DNA of 64,000 bases. Origin: Euborellia annulipes. Taxonomy: Eukaryota; Arthropoda; Insecta; Dermaptera; Anisolabididae. The notes under the pieces were generated by a model that was not told where the DNA came from, ran no database searches, and was given only the letters and a program-made list of their open reading frames with translations. Within the stretch, counting starts at the first letter, position 1. Each line of letters starts with the position of its first letter. Location: the NCBI GenBank assembly GCA_023213315.1, contig JAKCPI010025220.1, positions 40,232 through 104,231 of the forward strand, given 5' to 3'. Positions 58,601 through 64,000 of the stretch are shown here, one piece after another. The translations under genes and the position numbers were made by a program.

Positions 58601-61600
58601 CAGCTTAATAAATCAGAATTTGAAGGTCTTGACGAATCAATTAGACAACAACTTGAAGGTATTTTTTTTATTTTTTTTTTAATTAAAATTTTTTTTTCAT
58701 TTAAATTTAAATTATTTTATATAAAGAATAAAATTTTTTTCGGACAGGTTTCCGTCCAGGACTTTATGTTCGAGTGCAAGTCTCACAAGTTCCTTGTGAA
58801 TTAATAGAAAATTTTGATCCCGTCTATCCTCTAATTATAGGAGGTCTCAATTCTGGAGAGGAAAATATCGGATACGTTCAGGTAAATATAATTTTACAGG
58901 ATGACCACCCAAGGGCGTCCGCAGGATTTTTGCAGGGGGGGGGCAAGTCACTTCCAGATAAGTTAAAAAAACGTATTTTGATAATAATGTTATACATCTC
59001 TTAGTATTTAAAGCTTTCTCACCGCGGCAAGGTGGATGTATACTGTGAAAGGTTTTTTTGTATTTTTTTTTTTGTTTTATACATTTTTTGTATCATTTTA
59101 ATTTTCCAGGGGGGGGGCAACCAGGCACTGCCCCCCCTGCGGACGCCCATGTGACCACCTCATTTCACGTAAAATTAAATAATACGAAAACAAAAGACGA
59201 TAGAACAATGAAATAAAAATCTCTTTATTTTTAAAAATTTGATATATAATATTGGAAGTTTTTTATATAGCTGGTTAATTGATGTGGTAGAAGGAGAATA
59301 AAAAGAGAGAGCAGCTAATCATATTCTCTTTTATTATTCACTCAGAGCTGACGTTTCGGTTCTGTTTAGGGCCATCCTCAGAGCATTAGGGCTGTCATTA
59401 TCAATTTCAATTTCAACATTTCACCTATTTTTTAAATACTCATTGTCGATTTTACATATAACTAACATATGTACAATTTGTGTATATATATATATATATA
59501 TTTTTTTTTTTGTATATGAGTATTATCAGTTTATAAATTGAACTCCGTGAGAAGAGTCACAAAATTTCACTCGCAGACTTTACCATTGTAAAGCATCTCA
59601 CCTACTATTCGTATACAAAAAAATATATATATGCATATGTTAGTTATATGTAAAATCGACCAAGAGTATTTAATATAGGTGAAATGTTGAAATTGATGAC
59701 AACCCTAATGCTCTGAGGATGGCCCTAAACAGGACCGAAACGTCAGTACTGAGGAAATAATAAACGAAAATCAGCTGCTCTCTCTTTTTATTCTCCTTCT
59801 CCAAATCTGATAGAGTACACTAGAAATCAGCGAGTCCTTTGATGGACAACCTACCAGTATCCTAGACAGATTTCGAACTGGGGGTGGGGAAAAGGTCTGA
59901 GGAACACCCTCATGAATTCTCCCTTGACTAGTTTGCTATTTATTCACACAAAATTTTTAAGGCCTTTTTCGACATCTGAGGTCATTTAAACTCCTTTCCT
60001 ATTTATTTCAAATGATTGGTAGCCAATTCAAATGAAATAAATTTTTAGTATTGATAGAATCAAGTATGCTGGGACGATTCGTTGAACTTATGGAGAAAAT
60101 AAACCAGAGATTGCTTTCCACAATAATTGAACGTGCGGGTTACTGTAGGGAAATTGGTATAACTAATTAATTTTAAACTAGTAACCGTTGGCTCTAGTTG
60201 AAACGTTATGCTTTAATAGGAGAATTTAATCCAAGTATGATAACACAAGTTTTTATTTTCAATAAATAAATGATTGAAAAAAAACCTTGAATTATTGAAA
60301 CAAAAAACCTTGTGTTATCATACTTGGATTTAATTCTCCTATTAAAGGTATAACTAAAGATGGATAACTATGGGCAGGAGCAGCCAATAAATAGACTCTG
60401 TATGCAGTCTCAATCACCGGAGACGTTTCGGTTCCTTTTATTTAAGAACCATTTTCAGTCCTTAGATTGAAATAAAATTGCACAGAGTTAGTCAGTGTTA
60501 TAGGCATATATATTGTTGTTTCGTCATAAGAATGGTACACATGTATATTTCAGGTCAAAAATGTTTTACGATGGTTCCACTGGTGAGTATGATATATCAA
60601 TGGTTCTTAAATAAAAGGAACCGAAACGTCTCCGGTGATTGAGTCTGCATACAGAGTCTATTTATTGGCTGCTCCTGCCATAATTATCCATCTATACATC
60701 TCACAGCTACTATTTCGAACATATAACTAATTATATCCGGATAAGTAAACAGGAGAAGAAAAATCAGCAGGGATCGAAACGTCAACGTGATAAGAATAAA
60801 AATAATGAAATACAACTAGCTGCTGATTTTTCTTCTCCTGAACTACCAGCTATAAGCCCTACGTTTCTAATTATATCAGATATATACAGATATAGTTTTT
60901 CCCTCAGTAGCTTACTCATCAAAACGTTGTTCTCTCCAATTGTAATGGCTTCTCATGTCAATTTTTATGGCAAACCGAAATAAATTATTTTAATGTGAAA
61001 AGCAACCGCCGATTTATTTTCTCTATAACTTTAACGAAATAAATTTTTCTCGCGATCTTGGGATCCTGGGCACGAGAAACGAATCGAAATGTCTTCTCTC
61101 GTCACGGGTCACGGGCATCCGGTGAATTTACTTTCATATCTTTTTTAACTCTCCCTTGTTTGTTTATAGATTGAAGTTATTCTTTCTTTTTCCATCCAGG
61201 ATCTTATTTTTTAATCCATTTCGAATTAACTATCTTCGATTGATATGATATCCAAGTTTGTATCATTTTTTTTAGGTACGAATGAAAAAACATCGTTGGT
61301 ATCAAAAAATTTTAAAAAGTAGCGATCCTCTTATTGTTTCGCTTGGCTGGCGTCGATTTCAAACCCTGCCTCTCTATGCAAAACTTGAAGATAATCTGCG
61401 TCATCGTTTTTTAAAATACACACCCCAACATTTAGCCTGTATTGGTCATATGTGGGGTCCTGTTACTATTCAAGGCAGTGGCATGCTGGCAATTCAAGAT
61501 CTCTCTTCACAACAGGTATGTGATTTATCTTAAATATTTAATTAAAAAATTCATTAGAAAATAGCTAAAATTTGATTTTCTTTTTTTTGCTTCAGGCTGG

Positions 61601-63836
61601 ATTTCGAATAGCCGCAACTGGAACTGTTATTGAATTAGATCAATCAACTCAAATTATGAAAAAATTGAAATTAACCGGAGTGCCGATGAAAATTTACAAT
61701 AAAACTGCTTTTATTCAAGGAATGTTTAATTCTTCATTGGAAGTGGCCAAATTTGAAGGTGGCAAAATAAAAACTGTTTCTGGAATAAGAGGACAAATTA
61801 AGAAAGCAGTTAATAAACCTGAAGGCGCTTTTCGGGCAACATTTGAGGATAAAATCCTTTTAAGCGGTAATAATATTCTACATTATTAACGTTTTTGCTT
61901 ATAGAATTGAACTGAAAATGTGTTACAATTAACATTATAAGTTTTACTTTTTTATGTTAATAACTAATAAGCATTTTTTTTTTTAGATATTGTATTTTGT
62001 AGGACCTGGTATAAAGTAGATATTCCAAAATTTTATAATCCAGTGACGTCATTATTACTACCAAAGGAAGAAAAAAATAAATGGATAGGTATGAAAACCA
62101 CAGGGCAACTTAAACGAGAAAAAAATGTCAAAACTGAAGTCAACCCGGATCATCTATATACTGTAAGTTAATTAACTAATAGAAAATTATAAAAACATTT
62201 CTTAAAGAAAGAATTTAATTAATTTTTAATTTCAACAGGATATAGAAAGAAAACCACAAAGATTTAAGCCACTTGTGATTCCAAAGAATTTACAAAGAGA
62301 ACTTCCTTATAAAGATAAACCAAAGGTAAAATTAAATAAAAAGAAAAATAAGAATAAGAATAAATCTGATGGCCGCGTCGCTGTAATCCGGGAGCCTAAA
62401 GAACAAAAGGTAAACAAATATTTTATTCATTTTGAGGTATTCATAGACATTGTCACTCTTGATAAACCAAGAATTTGGATCCTAGGCAGTCCAATTGTAA
62501 AGTCGTTTAAAACAATTAGTGCTCCATCTTTTTTTTTTTAACACACTTTTTTCACACACACATACACACAGTCTTTTCGGCAACTCAGGCCATATAAGAC
62601 TTACGATGCTCATATTTTATTAATATATCTATTGGGAGCCCAGGCATATTTATTTAAGCCTTTGGTATCCAATAAATTCAACGAACTTGCATGGGATCTG
62701 AACCCGCGACCCTTGGTATAGAAGGCCAGAACGCTAGCGCTTTCCATCTTGAACTATTAAATTTTTTTTTAATAATTTTGTTGACCAATTAAATAAGAAC
62801 AGAGTCTTTTAAATGGCCTCAGATGCCTAAGACTAACAATATTATATAAGTAAAGAACAGAACTTGAAAAAATGTTGGAATAATTTCACGAAGTTTTGAA
62901 GACCTTGGACTGAAAATAAACCCTTTTAAGATTTCTATGTTAATGTTGGCAGTGACAACCAAAGACTCGGATAGGGGAATAAATTTGAAGGTTTATCAAT
63001 ATCCTTCGGCATTTTTGCCCAAAATAAAAAATATTTTCCTTGGTAATTTACACCGTTTTATTGTAAATATTTCGATGTCCGTGTAATGGCATTGATTGTT
63101 ATGCAAATCGTCAACATATTGGATGGAAATGTGTGATGACAACCCTTGCTTGTATTGAGGTGCCATCCCACACGAAATATTTACAATTAAATAAAACGGT
63201 GTAAATTAATAAGGAAAAAAATATTTTATTTTGATCAAAAATGCCGAAGAAAATTGATAAACCTTCAAATTTATTGAATTTGTATAAAAGGTTTCCCACA
63301 AGGGCGGATCCCATTTACCCCCCCCCCCCCCCCTCCCCCTCCCTCTTGTATCCGTCCTTGTGTCTTCGGAAATAAAACAAAAACAAACAAAAGAAAAACA
63401 AATATAAATATATGCCCATTAACAAACAACATGTTCATACATTTCCATTAAAATAGAAAGAAATAGATTAATTAGACTATAAAAAAAAAAAAATGAGAAA
63501 TGCAGCTAAGGTTATTTCTTTATTCGATTAAGGGAGTAGGCCTACTGCTCCAATTTGGATAATTTATATGGAATATCAAAAACGTTATATTTTTAATAAA
63601 GATTGTGATTTTCTATTTCTTTTTAGATTGCAAAAATGATGAGAATGTTGAAAACTTCATACATAGATAAACGAGAAAAAATGGTTATGGAAACTTCAAA
63701 GAGAATGACCGAATATAAGAAAAAATTAGAAAAGGAAGAATTAAGTCAACTTAAAAGACAAAAAGAATTACGTAAGCAAGTTTTTAGAACATTAAGTAAA
63801 ATGGATTTAAAAGATAAATCTAAAAAAATGAGATAA
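49695..63836 (+). CDS. BMS1: Ribosome biogenesis GTPase BMS1
   Basis: Nucleolar GTPase of the small-subunit processome that works with RCL1 in 40S assembly. Seventeen coding exons: 49695-49752, 51365-51676, 52579-52727, 52917-53172, 54480-54608, 54692-54885, 54965-55086, 55172-55633, 56478-56863, 58045-58404, 58468-58658, 58748-58881, 61276-61515, 61596-61866, 61987-62162, 62239-62409, 63627-63836; about 1,273 aa (human 1,282). The P-loop GPPKVGKT is at residues 90-97, preceded by [18 protein letters not shown] follows in exon 4 and [19 protein letters not shown] is highly conserved. Exons 7-10 encode the long acidic linker. The C-terminal AARP2CN/BMS1-TSR1 part shows [72 protein letters not shown] and a basic tail. 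Intron 2 begins GCAAGA (GC-AG). Exon 11 has a one-base frame break in an A-run at 58503-58510. The start is supported by the basic [16 protein letters not shown] run. Confidence 0.95.
50325..50410 (-). mobile_element. SINE family 2 fragment
   Basis: GGGGCCCAGGCATTCTTATT and TTAAGCCATTTGGTATCC, mirrored family 2 body. Confidence 0.6.
50490..51140 (-). pseudogene. Internally deleted mariner-type element with transposase remnant
   Basis: Minus strand: 51137 ACAGGGTGGGCCATCAAACT looks like a terminal sequence. Translation then gives [27 protein letters not shown] and [20 protein letters not shown], the catalytic C-terminal part of a mariner-type transposase. It is broken by frameshifts and by the SINE at 50567-50840, across which the reading frame resumes. 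Confidence 0.65.
50567..50840 (+). mobile_element. Full-length tRNA-derived SINE, family 2, with 13-bp target duplication
   Basis: The A-box-like TTGGAGTAGTTGGTAGCG and B-box GCGGGTTCGGACCCC form a tRNA-like head. Body CAGTCCGAGGATTTTATTTA, end TGGCCTAAGTTGCCGAAAAG, a (GTGTGAATGAGT) tail and an A-run. It is flanked by AAGGCATCAATCG (50554-50566 and 50841-50853). It sits inside a transposase relic. Confidence 0.9.
51150..51328 (-). mobile_element. tRNA-derived SINE, family 1, full head, beside BMS1 exon 2
   Basis: Minus-strand head TTGGTGTAGGGGTTAGCGAG (A box) and GCGAGTTCGCATTCC (B box), then the family 1 body and tag. Its head ends about 35 bp before the BMS1 exon 2 acceptor. Confidence 0.8.
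51677..52578 (+). other. BMS1: BMS1 intron 2, GC-AG type
   Basis: Begins GCAAGA and ends TATTTTAG. The GC donor is set by phase and by the conserved GK(K/R)(K/R)RLT join. Contains a family 1 SINE at 51988-52125. Confidence 0.8.
51988..52125 (-). mobile_element. SINE family 1, minus strand
   Basis: ATGGTCTTTTTCGGCATCTA, ATTTAGACTCCATCTCTATT, then a head part AGAAGTGAACCCCAGAC. Confidence 0.65.
53190..53775. repeat. G/C-rich partly tandem repeat in BMS1 intron 4
   Basis: Units such as CCGCCTTGGTCGGGCTTCGC and TTTCTTAATTATxxxGACAAC recur two to three times (53195-53480), followed by a CAGACGGACAGACAGGCAGA run and ACACCGCTATTATTATATAT. It looks like one end of a mobile element. Confidence 0.6.
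55755..56150. repeat. Inverted pair of the TGTGCTGTGCGAC-type repeat in BMS1 intron 8
   Basis: TCTGGTGTGACTGTCGCACA near 55760 and AGAAAGTTGTGTGTTTTGCT near 56100 in mirror order. The short AAATTTATAAA centre is also mirrored; a direct 18-bp duplication (TGTCACACCAGATTTTCA) occurs at 56119-56160. Confidence 0.55.
57240..57690. repeat. Long hairpin repeat in BMS1 intron 9
   Basis: AATTAATTAGCTGGAATCTT and AACGCCATCTCTTGC in the left arm are mirrored by GCAAGAGATGGCGTTAG and AAGATTCCAGCTAATTAATT-like sequence on the right; arms ~190 bp. The centre TTCGAGACTCGCCCTTTAAG / GGTGCGCGTCTCGAAAAGCC is itself palindromic. Confidence 0.7.
58503..58510 (+). other. BMS1: Frame break in BMS1 exon 11 (run of eight A)
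   Basis: Upstream of the run the BMS1-like frame reads TKKELLEK; downstream the conserved [10 protein letters not shown] continues in another frame. The straight reading hits TAA at 58512-58514. One more A (nine) would restore the family reading. The alternative is a different acceptor (AG at 58498-58499, exon from 58500), which also keeps the frame but drops about ten conserved-looking residues and has a weak pyrimidine tract. A homopolymer sequencing error is the simplest explanation. Confidence 0.75.
58910..59151. mobile_element. hAT-type miniature element in BMS1 intron 12, exact 8-bp target duplication
   Basis: Ends CAAGGGCGTCCGCAGG and CCTGCGGACGCCCATG, flanked by TGACCACC at 58902-58909 and 59152-59159. 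242 bp with internal G/C runs. Confidence 0.88.
59354..59381 (-). ncRNA. Hammerhead-ribozyme-like core (left arm)
   Basis: Minus strand CTGAGGA, imperfect stem GGCCC...GAACC, CGAAACGTC. Confidence 0.45.
59713..59740 (+). ncRNA. Hammerhead-ribozyme-like core (right arm)
   Basis: CTGAGGA (59713-59719), imperfect stem GGCCC...GGACC, CGAAACGTC. Confidence 0.45.
59957..60045 (-). mobile_element. SINE family 1 fragment
   Basis: AAGGCCTTTTTCGACATCTG, then TTCAAATGATTGGTAGCCAA and TTCAAATGAAATAAATTTTT. Confidence 0.6.
60165..60350. repeat. Foldback repeat related to 8945-9030
   Basis: CTTTAATAGGAGAATTTAAT ... CAAGTATGATAACACAAG is mirrored by CTTGTGTTATCATACTTG ... TTCTCCTATTAAAG; the left part continues into ACTAGTAACCGTTGGCTCTA shared with 9000-9025. 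Confidence 0.65.
60362..60692. repeat. Foldback element with degenerate hammerhead-like ends
   Basis: GGAGCAGCCAATAAATAGAC and mirror GTCTATTTATTGGCTGCTCC. Each arm carries CCGGAGACGTTTCGGTTCC or its mirror. The left core reads CTGAAAA (conserved G lost) and the right lacks CTGA, so both look inactive. Confidence 0.65.
60752..60845. repeat. Small foldback with ATCGAAACGTC end
   Basis: CAGGAGAAGAAAAATCAGCA and mirror TGCTGATTTTTCTTCTCCTG close on ~50 bp; GATCGAAACGTCAACGTG recalls the GAAACGTC tails of the neighbouring elements. Confidence 0.55.
62540..62745 (-). mobile_element. SINE family 2, minus strand
   Basis: CAGTCTTTTCGGCAACTCAG, GGGAGCCCAGGCATATTTAT, then head GGATCTGAACCCGCGACC (mirrored B box). 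In BMS1 intron 16. Confidence 0.75.
62984..63273. repeat. Hairpin repeat in BMS1 intron 16
   Basis: TTGAAGGTTTATCAATATCC and AATTTACACCGTTTTATTGT are mirrored at 63190-63273; arms ~100 bp. A diverged relative (CCGTTTATTTGTAAATATTT) is near 11206. Confidence 0.65.
63311..63362. mobile_element. Very short hAT-like end pair
   Basis: CAAGGGCGGATCC and GTATCCGTCCTTG with only a C-run between, of the same terminal family as 25492-25760. The target duplication is unclear. Confidence 0.45.
63370..63470 (-). mobile_element. LINE 3'UTR fragment
   Basis: TATGCCCATTAACAAACAAC and ATGTTCATACATTTCCAT match the LINE tail at 21270-21320. Confidence 0.55.
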
Positions 63837-63884
63837 AATATTTATATTGATGTTTAGTTTTTAAAGATAAAATTTTAATACTAT

Positions 63885-63890
63885 AATAAA
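63885..63890 (+). terminator. BMS1: Polyadenylation signal of BMS1
   Basis: AATAAA 49 nt after the BMS1 stop codon. Confidence 0.55.
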
Positions 63891-64000
63891 TTTAAGATTT
63901 ACAAAATTTTGATTATTGTAAATATTAAGTTATTTATTTTTTATTAAGAATTTAAAAAAAATACATATTCTTTTTAATATGATAATGATTACATGATCTA

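Larger units (their letters stand above)
59288..59803. repeat. Foldback element with two opposed hammerhead-like cores
   Basis: AGAAGGAGAATAAAAAGAGA on the left pairs with TCTTTTTATTCTCCTTCT on the right. Inner arms include GACGTTTCGG...CCATCCTCAGAGCATTAG and its mirror. The interior has a (TA) run (59483-59501) and palindromic TAACATATG parts. Confidence 0.7.

Noticed and set aside
1..64000. CRISPR arrays, operons or other prokaryotic systems
   Set aside because: No regularly spaced direct repeats with unique spacers; all repeats fit eukaryotic mobile elements, microsatellites or the coding repeat.

Overview
This window is eukaryotic, and almost certainly animal, nuclear DNA. It is strongly AT-rich, its genes are cut by many GT-AG introns, and its proteins align exon by exon with animal orthologues. 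The introns are crowded with tRNA-derived SINEs, hAT-, Tc1/mariner-, pogo- and piggyBac-type miniature elements and foldback repeats. I lean towards an arthropod or another small protostome, but the sequence does not settle the phylum.

Layout, left to right. (1) 1677-22207, minus strand: the N-terminal 527 codons of the mismatch-repair gene MSH2 in ten coding exons; the ATPase half lies off the left edge. Its second intron (10318-22056, about 11.7 kb) holds a complete gene on the opposite strand (13761-19509). That gene encodes a secreted 911-residue Gln/Glu-rich protein built on a 12-residue repeat, and I do not recognise it. (2) 22208-23527: a head-to-head promoter region. (3) 23528-39336, plus strand: HYOU1/GRP170, the ER-lumen Hsp70-like chaperone, 14 coding exons, 950 aa, ending in an HTEL retrieval signal. 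(4) 39337-44246: repeat-filled intergenic DNA between convergent genes. (5) 44247-44708, minus strand: PLGRKT, a small two-helix membrane protein. (6) 46001-48739, minus strand: a five-exon gene for a coiled-coil plus ankyrin-repeat protein. (7) 49695-63836, plus strand: BMS1, the ribosome-biogenesis GTPase, 17 coding exons, about 1,273 aa. It has one GC-AG intron and one single-base frame break in an A-run.

The conserved genes are unrelated housekeeping functions (DNA repair, ER folding, membrane/mitochondrial protein, 40S assembly). They share space and probably two bidirectional promoters, not a pathway.

The most unusual signal outside the genes is a set of hammerhead-ribozyme-like cores: CTGANGA, a stem, then GAAA. 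I see eight that fit the core on both strands (8877, 12014, 15835-15867, 20970-20994, 21011, 31613, 59354-59381, 59713) plus degenerate ones near 60425 and 60600. Several form mirror-image pairs inside foldback elements. Several transposon insertions have readable target-site duplications, which allows relative dating of nested insertions. Two stretches (11460-11690, 49040-49320) look like homopolymer-damaged assembly. All exon boundaries were chosen by hand from splice consensus, reading phase and family similarity; no alignment or RNA evidence was available.
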